38,847 nucleotides of DNA from a virus, in the IMG/VR virus record IMGVR_UViG_3300021437_000008, positions 1 to 38,847 of that record. One strand, 5' to 3'. Positions within the stretch are counted from its first letter, which is position 1, and each line of letters begins with the position of its first letter. The position numbers and the translations under genes are program-made. This document shows positions 21,807 through 28,719 of this stretch, in pieces. The notes under the pieces were generated by a model. That model was not told where the DNA came from. It made no database searches and saw only the letters and a program-made list of their open reading frames with translations.

Positions 21807-22580
21807 TCAGACCCTTCCTGATAAACATGGTTTCCAATGATATGAATCATCGCCTTGCGCCATATCAGTACACCACCATCGGCCATCGTCACCAAGCAAA
21901 AGGTCAACCGACCAATACCCGACAAAATATCTACAAACTTTGCGTAGCACTTTATTGATTTCTTCCAACTCAAATTCTGAAAACGACTGCACTGATTCGG
22001 GGTTGTCGGTACTACATTTCTGATCTTTGAACGCATCTGAAGGCCAGTAAGGGTGAATACACTGAACCTTGTGATCTCGAATGAAACATCGTGCTTCTTT
22101 GACAATCGGCATATCCCCATCGAAGGCGGTAAATGCGGGAGCGGTTTTAATCAGTTCCCGTACAACCCATACGTTTGTCGGCAAATCCACCATGTCGCTA
22201 AAAGCCGCAAGTTGTTCAACGTGAGACAGAACATCGTCCTTGCTTTCAAGGTAACAGGTGGATTTCCAATCATGCTTTCCGCTCGTTTGCCCCGTCCGCA
22301 AAAAGCAAGGAAAGCCCATCTCAATGGCGGCCTCAGTTATTTCCCGTATTAGGTCGCCATACCCGTCAAGTTTTTTGTGATCCCAAAGTCTAATAAGTTG
22401 TAAGTCTGTATGGATTATCTTTGTCTTTGGTACGAGGACTTCTGACTCCCTTAAAATTGAATACCAATACGAAAGGCAGTTTTGAGTCTTGTACCATTTC
22501 CATAGTATAGGGGTATCTGCTTTTTCCATAGCATCCATCTGTTCCTCGAAAGACGGTATAATAATCTTCTGCTTTTTCAA
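21807..22580 (-). CDS. ATP-grasp domain protein
   Basis: 257 residues. Three signatures of phage ATP-grasp proteins: FLRTGQTSGKHDWKSTCYL (about 100-118, nucleotide-binding loop), VVRELI ... FTAFDGDMPIVKEARCFIR, and YWSVDLLLGDDGRWWCTDMAQGD (metal and ATP-binding acidic strand near the C-terminus). ATP-grasp enzymes join a carboxylate to an amine or thiol via an acyl-phosphate. Substrate unknown; a peptide-tagging or nucleoside-modifying role is possible. It sits between a membrane protein and an HNH gene. Confidence 0.65.
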   Translation of the reverse strand: MKKQKIIIPSFEEQMDAMEKADTPILWKWYKTQNCLSYWYSILRESEVLVPKTKIIHTDLQLIRLWDHKKLDGYGDLIREITEAAIEMGFPCFLRTGQTSGKHDWKSTCYLESKDDVLSHVEQLAAFSDMVDLPTNVWVVRELIKTAPAFTAFDGDMPIVKEARCFIRDHKVQCIHPYWPSDAFKDQKCSTDNPESVQSFSEFELEEINKVLRKVCRYFVGYWSVDLLLGDDGRWWCTDMAQGDDSYHWKPCLSGRV

Positions 22581-22774
22581 CTCGCCAATCTCCTTTTGAT
22601 AAAAATGAATAATCCAACCGCCAAAGCGATTACACTTCCCGCCATCTGACGTGAGAATATCAATCCCACAATCAACAAACTCACTATTAGCGGGTCTGGA
22701 TATTGAATGTAAAAGAGTAGGAACGAGGGGAAGAAAACCAAATTCATCTCCCGCCCGTTTGAAAAGTATGCCAT
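22577..22774 (-). CDS. Small membrane protein
   Basis: 65 residues from ATG 22774, just after the upstream stop (22776). Two hydrophobic segments (NLVFFPSFLLFYI and IVSLLIVGLIFS ... SVIALAVGLFIFIKRR) give two or three membrane helices with a basic C-terminus. The longer frame to 22813 overlaps the Tad2-like gene. Its stop overlaps the ATP-grasp ATG (ATGA). Unknown role at the membrane. Confidence 0.5.
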   Translation of the reverse strand: MAYFSNGREMNLVFFPSFLLFYIQYPDPLIVSLLIVGLIFSRQMAGSVIALAVGLFIFIKRRLAS

Positions 22775-22775
22775 G

Positions 22776-22967
22776 TCAGTCACGCACCTCCCAATCGGTT
22801 GCGAGAATGTCATGTGCGTCTACGGGGTGAAGAAATTCGTCACCATCCTCTTCACCGCAGAATCCCAATATCAGCCCGAAAGTAAGAGTCAGCCATCTTT
22901 CCGAGCCTTTGCGCTTAAACATACCGCCATGCGCCCTAACAAAGAGGATTGCTTCTTGTATCGTCAT
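22776..22967 (-). CDS. Possible Tad2-like (DUF2829) anti-defence protein
   Basis: 63 residues from ATG 22967, with GGAGTGACC upstream; a longer frame to 23024 is less likely. N-terminus TIQEAILFVRAHGGMFKRKGSERW and C-terminus HDILATDWEV match the ends of DUF2829, the family of Tad2, which sponges the Thoeris defence signal. The middle is short and diverged, and DUF2829 is usually 75-90 residues. So the fold is plausible; anti-Thoeris activity is inferred. Confidence 0.45.
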   Translation of the reverse strand: MTIQEAILFVRAHGGMFKRKGSERWLTLTFGLILGFCGEEDGDEFLHPVDAHDILATDWEVRD

Positions 22968-22990
22968 TGGGGTCACTCCGTAATTGAGGG

Positions 22991-23407
22991 TTAGGAATAC
23001 AAAAGTTTCAACTTTTTTCTGCACTCGTCCATCTTATCGTCAAGTTTCTTCTGTGCTAACTTGTACCCGATGATTTCCTGAATCAAGGCGTTGTTATCAG
23101 ACGAATCAACGTAGACTGTTTTTTGATTGGCCTTTGAACGCTTACCATCTGCACTCTTTATCCAAATATCTCCATCCTCGGCACGGCTTGTAACCGTCAC
23201 CGGTACGAAAAATTCACGGTAATCATCCTTGATCGCCTTGAATGGTTCAAATGTGGATTCCTTTTTAAGAAGTGCATCAATCTTCGTCTTTAGCTTTCCG
23301 AGGGTATCGGCACGAAATTCCCCTCCCGAAATATCGCACGTCCAATTATCCGTATACTCATGAAACTCGCAAACAACACCCTTGTACAAAATTCTTGCAT
23401 CTGCCAT
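22991..23407 (-). CDS. Hypothetical protein
   Basis: 138 residues; start YKGVVCEFHEYTDNWTCDI is beta-rich, then a helix (LGKLKTKIDALLKKES), a strand region (FFVPVTVTSR, DIWIKSADGKRS) and a long C-terminal charged helix (YKLAQKKLDDKMDECRKKLKLLYS). AAGGAG before the ATG. Family unknown. Confidence 0.55.
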   Translation of the reverse strand: MADARILYKGVVCEFHEYTDNWTCDISGGEFRADTLGKLKTKIDALLKKESTFEPFKAIKDDYREFFVPVTVTSRAEDGDIWIKSADGKRSKANQKTVYVDSSDNNALIQEIIGYKLAQKKLDDKMDECRKKLKLLYS

Positions 23408-23529
23408 CTTCTCTCCTTCTTAGATTTGGCGGCCTGAACGACCGACGTGAATGAATTATGCTTGCACTTCAAATATATCCGTGCGGATGTCGGATGTGCT
23501 GTCTTACACCCGCACGGTTTCCAATACAA
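23290..23529 (-). CDS. Doubtful overlapping frame with zinc-like start
   Basis: TTG start at 23529; first 24 residues contain KPCGCKTAHP...YLKCKH, which could bind zinc, but the last 39 codons overlap the gene at 22991 in another frame. The same bases hold a 12-bp hairpin, so protein-like sequence may be accidental. Listed only because the space at 23408-23641 needs an explanation. Confidence 0.2.
   Translation of the reverse strand: MYWKPCGCKTAHPTSARIYLKCKHNSFTSVVQAAKSKKERRWQMQEFCTRVLFASFMSIRIIGRAIFREGNFVPIPSES
23479..23517 (-). other. 12-bp RNA hairpin between exonuclease and next gene
   Basis: On the minus strand CCGTGCGGGTGT (23506-23517), 15-base loop, ACATCCGCACGG (23479-23490): twelve pairs with one G.U, which is an A-C mismatch on the plus strand. 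No T-run follows, so it is not an intrinsic terminator. Lies in the 234-base space 23408-23641 that otherwise has no convincing gene; may be an mRNA processing or stabiliser element. Confidence 0.5.
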
Positions 23530-23641
23530 TATTTGTTCTAATTTGATCTGTGAGTTAGTAAGGTGCGGTGTCTTTTACGGCGATACCGCTTGAGTCCGTT
23601 GCTGTTGGTTTGAGGGTGGCTCCTTTCTTGGGGAGGATAGA

Positions 23642-24229
23642 TTACACAAGTTCAATCAATCTCTGCTTGGCGAGGGTAATGGACTCCGCAAGTCGTTCCT
23701 CGATTTGCACTATCTTCGCTGCGTCACGGTTCACCCTGACGAGCAACGGTTTCATCTTTGGGTGATATGAAAAGTAATCGCACCACGCCCTGCCGGACAC
23801 CATCAGCCCGAATTGGATCTGCCATTGGTATTCGCTCGGAACTGTCCCTTTGATGATGCTGTTGATAAGGGTTGAGAACAACGGGCATTTTATTTCACAA
23901 GCACCACCAACTCCAACAAGACCGTCTGGACTCCAACCCGTCCACTCGTCACGTTCCACAAACCCAACCGTAAGGACTTCGTTAAACGAGCGTTCGATGT
24001 ACGCTTCTCTCGCAATCGGCTCAAGTTCGTTTCCCCGTTGCATAGCCGCAGACTTGAACGTTTCGGGTGATTCTCCGGTGATGCGCTCGTACACAACACG
24101 ATTGACGCACTCCTGATACCCTGCGGTGTCTTTACCGGACATGAGTTTTGCCGCATTGGAAGCCGTAAACTTTCCGAGACGAACCGCAAGCCATTCCGGT
24201 GTACCTTGCTCCATCAGGTGAACGGTCAT
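23642..24229 (-). CDS. YqaJ-type 5'-3' exonuclease (lambda Exo-like)
   Basis: 195 residues. Motifs: GTPEWLAVRLGKFTAS (N-terminal RxxGxTAS-type box), GNELEPIAREAY (E70), SPDGLVG (D102), CEIKC (E112, K114), and QWQIQFGLMVSG. These are the core of the phage recombination exonuclease family, which resects double-strand ends to load the annealing protein. The start overlaps the annealing-protein stop in ATGA. After its TAA the frame stays open for 28 more codons (see findings). Confidence 0.88.
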   Translation of the reverse strand: MTVHLMEQGTPEWLAVRLGKFTASNAAKLMSGKDTAGYQECVNRVVYERITGESPETFKSAAMQRGNELEPIAREAYIERSFNEVLTVGFVERDEWTGWSPDGLVGVGGACEIKCPLFSTLINSIIKGTVPSEYQWQIQFGLMVSGRAWCDYFSYHPKMKPLLVRVNRDAAKIVQIEERLAESITLAKQRLIELV

Positions 24230-24981
24230 AGCGTAACTCCAATCTTCTTCGCCACAAAATTGGCGTAGATTTCGGAAAATTCCCCTTCGTCATACTTGCG
24301 TTGGCATTCCTCTTGGAGCGTTGTTTTATCTGCCCCCTGGTACACGGCAAGACCCTTGCGTATCTTTGCCATCATCTGTTTCAACGGGTCAACTGTTTTT
24401 GAAAATGTGGCAAGCATGGGATCATAGTTAATTGGGTCGAGACGGTTTACGTCCTTTCCAAAGATGTTGCCGAGGGTTTCAACCGCATCCTTAAATGCGT
24501 ATGACTTGGCGGCGGGAAGAGCCATTTGGACGGACGAACTTTTCAACTTCATAAAATCGGTAGCACCGGCACCCTGATCGGTCTGTAATGGTACGGCTCC
24601 TACTCCATCAACCCACTGCCATTTCCCATCTGTGGGATTCATGTAATGAACTCGCAACGTCACAGCAACGGAATTGGCGATTAGTTTCACGTCCAAAACT
24701 TCTGGGTACCAGTTGATAAAGATTCTCGTCATAAGCCACTCCTGACGAGCAATAGGAAGGTACATCGCAGGAGCATCCTTGGTTGAACCGTCCTCCTGAC
24801 GCACCTTACGCTTGGCGTATGGGTGGGGTTGAAGCCACTTGGGGTTTGCTGGTTGATTCAAAAGCACATGGAGGGCGTTGTCTTTTTCCCATTTCTCAAT
24901 GCTTTTCTCGTCGTACAATTCAAGCATTGTCGGCAACTGCGTTTTTTCCGGTGCTTTCTGTATTGCGTCACTTTTTGCCAT
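24226..24981 (-). CDS. Single-strand annealing protein (Rad52/RecT-like)
   Basis: 251 residues. Middle region VTLRVHYMNPTDGKWQWVDGVGAVP, then GATDFMKLKSSSVQMALPAAKSYAFKDAVETLGNIFG, follows the order of Rad52-type annealing proteins (a beta sheet with GvGa, then the helix with AKSxAxKDAvexLGxxFG). Directly precedes the YqaJ exonuclease, the usual pairing. C-terminal 80 residues are helical and charged, fit for binding SSB or exonuclease. Family placement (Rad52 versus RecT) is not certain. Confidence 0.7.
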   Translation of the reverse strand: MAKSDAIQKAPEKTQLPTMLELYDEKSIEKWEKDNALHVLLNQPANPKWLQPHPYAKRKVRQEDGSTKDAPAMYLPIARQEWLMTRIFINWYPEVLDVKLIANSVAVTLRVHYMNPTDGKWQWVDGVGAVPLQTDQGAGATDFMKLKSSSVQMALPAAKSYAFKDAVETLGNIFGKDVNRLDPINYDPMLATFSKTVDPLKQMMAKIRKGLAVYQGADKTTLQEECQRKYDEGEFSEIYANFVAKKIGVTL

Positions 24982-24996
24982 TGCTATTCTCCATTG

Positions 24997-25392
24997 TTAT
25001 TGGATTTCATTGGGCAACGGGATTGACACCCCATAGATTGCTGCAAATTGACGGATGCTTTCGAGGTACGCTTCCATTTCTACCGTGTTCAATTCGGTGG
25101 TGCTTCGTACCGTGTCGGGCTTTCCGTCGCTGTGGACTAATAAAAACTTCATCTTCATTGCTTCGTGCAGTTCTTCTGTAGTGTAACCGAGGTATTCCCC
25201 AAACACTCCGAGGACAACAGACCAGTAGTATTTATTCTGATTGCTACTCCGGTCTTTGTGGTACTTCTTCACGGTTACGGTTACTCGCTTTCCTTCCAGT
25301 CCAGAGAATGCACCCTTGAACACCTGTATGTTTTCAGCGTGGAACTTGCCATCCCGCACGATTCCATGATGGAGAATAACCGGATTGCTCAA
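24997..25392 (-). CDS. NinB-like recombination protein
   Basis: 131 residues from the TTG at 25392, which overlaps the upstream stop (TTGA) and follows a GAGGTG ribosome site; the longer ATG frame (25452) would overlap by 64 bases. Signature RSSNQNKYYW (NinB-type RSxxQNxxyW) and C-terminal RSTTELNTVEMEAYLESIR, FAAIYGVSIPLPNE. NinB-type proteins bind single-stranded DNA and aid Rad52-like annealing. Fits immediately before the annealing protein. Confidence 0.75.
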   Translation of the reverse strand: MSNPVILHHGIVRDGKFHAENIQVFKGAFSGLEGKRVTVTVKKYHKDRSSNQNKYYWSVVLGVFGEYLGYTTEELHEAMKMKFLLVHSDGKPDTVRSTTELNTVEMEAYLESIRQFAAIYGVSIPLPNEIQ

Positions 25393-25604
25393 GACAACAC
25401 CTCGCCGTTTATGCAATTCGGGTTCGTACACGGAATGCGGGTCATTTCGCAACCCTTCGCCATCGGATGAACAACGTAAACAGTCTCTTCACCGAAGCCG
25501 TGACAGGTGGTGCAAAGTTTCCACGTCTTGCGCTCCTCCACCTGTGGGATTTCACGAGCGTAGAGCAATCCGTTCTGTTGCGAGTTCTCCCATGTGTTAA
25601 GCAT
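25389..25604 (-). CDS. Zinc-finger protein (DnaJ-like CxxCxGxG)
   Basis: 71 residues from ATG 25604 (or 78 from 25625, overlapping more). CTTCHGFGEET and IPCTNPNCING form a DnaJ-type zinc site. Follows another small Cys protein. Role unknown; such small zinc proteins are common in early phage regions. Confidence 0.5.
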   Translation of the reverse strand: MLNTWENSQQNGLLYAREIPQVEERKTWKLCTTCHGFGEETVYVVHPMAKGCEMTRIPCTNPNCINGEVLS

Positions 25605-25812
25605 GGGGAACCACCACCTTTTCACGGTGCATCCAAGCGGACATCGAGACGATACGACCGCCCTTACTGTCCGCTATGAAGTTGGAAGCGATTGAGGAAA
25701 GACAAACGCAATCCTTCAACTTATAAAGGCACGTCTGGCAAAGAGCGATTGACTTCGGGGGATTTTCGGTTCCCGGATTCAATACGATTTCGGTTGTGTC
25801 TAAATGGATCAT
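25597..25812 (-). CDS. Small Cys-rich protein
   Basis: 71 residues with ALCQTCLYKLKDCVCLSS, a CxxC...CxC cluster that could hold zinc, and a polar end. Start overlaps the previous stop by one base (TAATG). Early position after the promoter suggests a role in host takeover; no family recognised. Confidence 0.5.
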   Translation of the reverse strand: MIHLDTTEIVLNPGTENPPKSIALCQTCLYKLKDCVCLSSIASNFIADSKGGRIVSMSAWMHREKVVVPHA

Positions 25813-26000
25813 TAGTTTTGCCCTCCGTGCAAAAGACCACGTTCAGTAAGAGCCTTTTCCAAAACCATATCGAAAAACTTTTGCCGTGAAATCCGGTGGG
25901 GGTTTTTCTTCCCGCCCATCGTTTCCGGTGCTTTGGCGATTGCGTTTCTATGCTCTCTCTTGAGCCGCCAGTTGACAAATTTGCGCTTCTGAATTGCCAT
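25812..26000 (-). CDS. First early gene, small basic protein
   Basis: 62 residues from ATG 26000 (MAIQKRKFVNWRLKREHR). An upstream ATG at 26042 would lie at the predicted transcript start, so it is less likely. The protein is highly basic and helical (QKFFDMVLEKALTERG) with a likely nucleic-acid or transcription-factor function. It is the first product of the strong promoter at 26045-26073, about 42 bases from the expected start of transcription. Confidence 0.55.
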   Translation of the reverse strand: MAIQKRKFVNWRLKREHRNAIAKAPETMGGKKNPHRISRQKFFDMVLEKALTERGLLHGGQN

Positions 26001-26044
26001 ATTTTTAACCTTGTGTGTAGTGTGTATGGTTATTTGATACATAC

Positions 26045-26073
26045 ATAATACGGCTATCCGGTGTTATTGTCAA
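26045..26073 (-). promoter_or_regulatory. Early promoter TTGACA-17-TATTAT
   Basis: Minus strand: perfect -35 TTGACA (plus 26068-26073), 17-base spacer, -10 TATTAT (26045-26050). The only near-consensus sigma70 promoter I see in the genome. It lies just downstream of the lysis block and its hairpins and reads into the early genes. Confidence 0.85.
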
Positions 26074-26085
26074 TAGAAATCCGAA

Positions 26086-26137
26086 GATTAAAGGAATTTA
26101 ATCTTGCCTAAAAATGCCTCAAAACTGTATCGTTTTG
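26086..26137 (-). terminator. Two hairpins closing the late region
   Basis: Minus strand: CAAAAC-GATACA-GTTTTG (26120-26137), followed by AGGCATTTTT, then GATTAAA-TTCC-TTTAATC (26086-26103). The first resembles a weak terminator with a T5 run. Together they separate the lysis genes from the early promoter. AGGCA occurs three times around them, which could be an operator. Confidence 0.45.
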
Positions 26138-26138
26138 C

Positions 26139-26231
26139 CTAAATCCAACCCGCCAATAGTCCAACCCCCACCGCTATCAGCGTGAGGGCTAAGACTATGG
26201 CGAGAACGTCAAGAATCTTCGCAATGGTCAA
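26139..26231 (-). CDS. 30-residue membrane peptide (TTG start)
   Basis: TTG at 26229-26231 overlaps the endolysin stop (TTGA), preceded by GGGGGAAG. Encodes M/L-TIAKILDV followed by LAIVLALTLIAVGVGLLAGW, one membrane helix, then stop. Same coupling style as other genes. Could be a second holin, antiholin or lysis modulator. Confidence 0.5.
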   Translation of the reverse strand: MTIAKILDVLAIVLALTLIAVGVGLLAGWI

Positions 26232-26665
26232 GTAATATCTTCCCCCCTGTCGGCTGCACGTCTCAACCACCCGTTGAGGAACGCCTTTTGTGGAGGATTC
26301 TTGTCAACAATCGTATGGAAGTGAGTCGTGAGGAAGTCAATCGCTACATTCATAGCTCCCTCAATATCGTCTTGCCCGATAAACAGCTTTTTAAGGTCTC
26401 TCGCTGTTTTCAACCCGCATAGAACGCCCGTATCAAAACACTTCCAAGCGGCGCGGGGATGGAGCGTATCAAGAGCAAGGGGGTTCCAGTACTCTTTGGT
26501 GTAGATTTCAACGGCTTGGTCTTTCATGAGGTTCGGTATGTCCACGTCTGGATGCCAACGCTTTGAAATGCCGTACTTCGTCTGACCGCCGGAGTCCAGG
26601 GGATTATCTACTGCGCCCTTTTCCCATACGTCGATTGTTCGGAGAATTAAATCGCTTTTGTTCAT
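26228..26665 (-). CDS. Endolysin, GH108 family
   Basis: 145 residues. DVWEKGAVDNPLDSGGQTKYGIS matches the N-terminal GH108 pattern (E-G-G followed by N-P-D-x-GG-T-x-YG-I) with E15 as catalytic acid, and the C-terminal PG-binding segment appears as KAFLNGWLRRA. No signal peptide, so it needs the holin. Length is slightly short for GH108 (about 160-180). Full gene with holin 106 bases upstream. Confidence 0.85.
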   Translation of the reverse strand: MNKSDLILRTIDVWEKGAVDNPLDSGGQTKYGISKRWHPDVDIPNLMKDQAVEIYTKEYWNPLALDTLHPRAAWKCFDTGVLCGLKTARDLKKLFIGQDDIEGAMNVAIDFLTTHFHTIVDKNPPQKAFLNGWLRRAADRGEDIT

Positions 26666-26771
26666 ATTTCTTTCATGTTCGCGGAACGTGAACAGCCTTA
26701 ATTAGTGAACGCCCCTATTAAAGTTTAAGGCTATAACCTTAAATAAGAGCCGTGAAATTCAGGGTATAACC
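26666..26771. promoter_or_regulatory. Holin-endolysin spacer with paired palindromes
   Basis: Two hairpin/palindrome units share GGTTATA: TTTAAGG-CTATAA-CCTTAAA (26724-26743) and AGGGTATAACCCT (26761-26773, touching the end of the holin gene). GTTC...GAAC repeats follow near the endolysin start. They may be operator sites or RNA hairpins; no T-run follows. Confidence 0.4.
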
Positions 26772-27026
26772 CTATGGTTGCACCGGATCTGTCGGGGTCT
26801 TGTCAGCCAAGAGCTGATTCTTGTCTGCGCTACTCTTTGATGAGCCGAAGAAGTACCCAACTACGGTGGTACCCCAACCGAGGACAACGCCGATTGAGAG
26901 CATGATTGCATCGTGGTTGTTTTCGGGAATCTGGACGTACATCGGGAGTACCAATGCGGTCACGGCGATAACGAGGATAATCCCGGCGAGGGCGTAAGCG
27001 AAGCGTTCTTTGTTTGACGGGTTCAT
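26772..27026 (-). CDS. Holin
   Basis: 84 residues with two membrane segments (YALAGIILVIAVTALVLPMYV, about 11-31; AIMLSIGVVLGWGTTVVGYFFG, about 40-61) and a C-terminus GSSKSSADKNQLLADKT typical of small phage holins. Directly upstream of the endolysin. Makes the inner-membrane lesions that release it at lysis time. Confidence 0.8.
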   Translation of the reverse strand: MNPSNKERFAYALAGIILVIAVTALVLPMYVQIPENNHDAIMLSIGVVLGWGTTVVGYFFGSSKSSADKNQLLADKTPTDPVQP

Positions 27027-27035
27027 GGTGAGTCC

Positions 27036-28091
27036 TTACAGGTATGGAGTTTCTTTGAGAGAGGCAACGCCGAGGGCTTCCCCAAGCGTCATTTGAACGG
27101 AGAAAAACTTTTCGTCCGGGAACAGGACGATACACGGCATATTCATCTTGGAGTACAGGGTGAAGTACCGCTTTTGATACCCTGAATTGATGAGCATATT
27201 CCCGCACATGAGACAGGCACGCTTGAAATCCCCTTCGTAGTAGGTTTCAACATCCGGTGTGTGGTAGTCTCCGGTGATACCAATATCCACATTCGGAAAT
27301 TGCAGGCGCATCATGCGCTTAACGCCGTGCAGTCGGTTGAATATTGACACTCCGGTGATCTTGTGGGACACAAGAAGCTCATACGAGGCTTTGCCGTGCT
27401 CCACCGTGAGCCTGCCGAGGCCGTTATGGTACACAAATCGGCGATTCAGCATATGTTTGATATGGGAGAACGCACCCCATTTTTCCTCACGCTCTACGCC
27501 GTGGTTGTCCCACCCTGCGGAGATAACTTTGGGTGCAATCGTATCGAGCCACGAAGCGAGGACTTCATGCTGTGTCTCAATATCCATGCTCTGAGAGTGA
27601 ACGGCGAGGGCGTTCTTGAACATTGCCGTTGTTTCGGTCAAATCCCCGTTGAGGATAACAAACAGGTTCGGAGTATTCAATATTCCCTCTGTGATTTCTT
27701 CAATCGCGTCATAATTCGCCGCCATAGAGCCGATATGGAGGTCTGAAAGCACCTGGATTATGATTGGCTTGCCCTTCATGCCGAGTTTTTCAACGTCGAT
27801 TATGGCGTGATCCTGAGAGAACGAACCTTGTTTCTTCAAATCCTGTCGGCTCTTGGAGTCCTTGAACCATTCCCGCCAATCGGTCTTTCCGGTCTTTTTC
27901 GTTCGGGCCGCTGCTTCTGCCTTTTTGAGAGCGACACGCTTCAAGTCCCCTGCCCTTCCAGGGGAGCAGTTGAACTTTTGACGAATAAACGAAATCGGGG
28001 CTTCTGTGTTGTGGACGATGTACTTGATTATTTCATCATCCGAGTGTACGGGTTTTCCATTACCTCTGAAATGTTGAGTATCACTTGCCAT
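27036..28091 (-). CDS. Metallophosphoesterase with N-terminal helix-turn-helix
   Basis: 351 residues. Residues 18-60 (DEIIKYIVHNTEAPISFIRQKF...) look like a small helix-turn-helix; residues 108-end are the phosphoesterase: SDLHIG (D117, H119), NGDLTE (D150), GWDNHGVE (N196, H197), SHK and GDYHTP. All key metal-site residues are present. Targets could be DNA ends, nucleotides or phosphoproteins. Its place between the spanin-like gene and holin is unusual, though similar genes are found in phage late regions. Confidence 0.8.
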   Translation of the reverse strand: MASDTQHFRGNGKPVHSDDEIIKYIVHNTEAPISFIRQKFNCSPGRAGDLKRVALKKAEAAARTKKTGKTDWREWFKDSKSRQDLKKQGSFSQDHAIIDVEKLGMKGKPIIIQVLSDLHIGSMAANYDAIEEITEGILNTPNLFVILNGDLTETTAMFKNALAVHSQSMDIETQHEVLASWLDTIAPKVISAGWDNHGVEREEKWGAFSHIKHMLNRRFVYHNGLGRLTVEHGKASYELLVSHKITGVSIFNRLHGVKRMMRLQFPNVDIGITGDYHTPDVETYYEGDFKRACLMCGNMLINSGYQKRYFTLYSKMNMPCIVLFPDEKFFSVQMTLGEALGVASLKETPYL

Positions 28092-28093
28092 GA

Positions 28094-28216
28094 TTATTTT
28101 TTAATTGATGGGCTGATGTACGCCTCTATCTCTTTCGAGTAGTCGGGCGCAAGGCTTCGCTGAAAGCGATAACAGAAAATGGAGAATCGGGATGAGTCGG
28201 AGTCTCTCAACGCCAT
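28094..28216 (-). CDS. Possible 40-residue protein
   Basis: ATG overlaps the spanin-like stop (ATGGCGTTGA) and the stop falls two bases before the metallophosphoesterase ATG, so it fills the gap perfectly. Encodes MALRDSDSSRFSIFCYRFQR and a polar end. I prefer it over the 79-codon frame 28101-28340, which overlaps the upstream gene heavily. Confidence 0.4.
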   Translation of the reverse strand: MALRDSDSSRFSIFCYRFQRSLAPDYSKEIEAYISPSIKK

Positions 28217-28719
28217 ATAAAATACTTACCCTCAATGGCGAGTCCGGTCTTTCCGTCCTGTAGCCTGCCGGAAATATCGAATTGGAATCTTGTAGCTTGG
28301 AAGCTAAGTCCGATGTCGAAATGAGGTATATTGTCGCCAAAAAGCATCACGCCGGAGCCGAGGAAACCACGAACGGAAGAGGGCGATTCGTACACTGTAT
28401 TCGTTACCGTTTTTGTCACCACTTTTCGGGGTGTGATTGTTTTACCTTGTATCTTGACTGTCTCAGGTTCGCAATAGCATTGTGAGCAATCGTAAGGCGG
28501 AGCCGGTACGGGGATGCTGTCGTGAATGTATTTGATGCGAGGCTTCGCGGGGCGTTCGGGGAGAATCGCAGTCGCTTCAATCATTCCGGTGTCAACGGTG
28601 ACAATATCCGTAATGATAGGTTTCGGTGCTGGATTCATTTTTGGAGAGAGCCAGAGTCCGAGAAGAAGTCCGGCGATCAATCCGACAAGCAAGCAAATCA
28701 GTAGCGTGTGAGAGTTCAT
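28207..28719 (-). CDS. Membrane-anchored, spanin-like protein
   Basis: 170 residues. N-terminal membrane helix (LLICLLVGLIAGLLLGLWL, about 5-23), a Pro-rich linker, a cluster CSQCYC (about 78-83), and a C-terminal 55-residue stretch of alternating strands (VRGFLGSGVMLFGDN ... FDIGLSFQATRFQFDISGR) that looks amphipathic, as in an outer-membrane strand pair. Spanning the periplasm from inner-membrane helix to a beta end near the outer membrane would fit a spanin-like lysis protein, an inference from layout and position in the lysis block. Confidence 0.45.
   Translation of the reverse strand: MNSHTLLICLLVGLIAGLLLGLWLSPKMNPAPKPIITDIVTVDTGMIEATAILPERPAKPRIKYIHDSIPVPAPPYDCSQCYCEPETVKIQGKTITPRKVVTKTVTNTVYESPSSVRGFLGSGVMLFGDNIPHFDIGLSFQATRFQFDISGRLQDGKTGLAIEGKYFIWR

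Noticed and set aside
22390-22617. 75-codon frame
   Set aside because: Lies almost entirely inside the ATP-grasp gene in another frame.
28101-28340. 79-codon frame in the lysis block
   Set aside because: Overlaps the spanin-like gene by more than 130 bases; the 40-codon frame 28094-28216 fits the junctions better.
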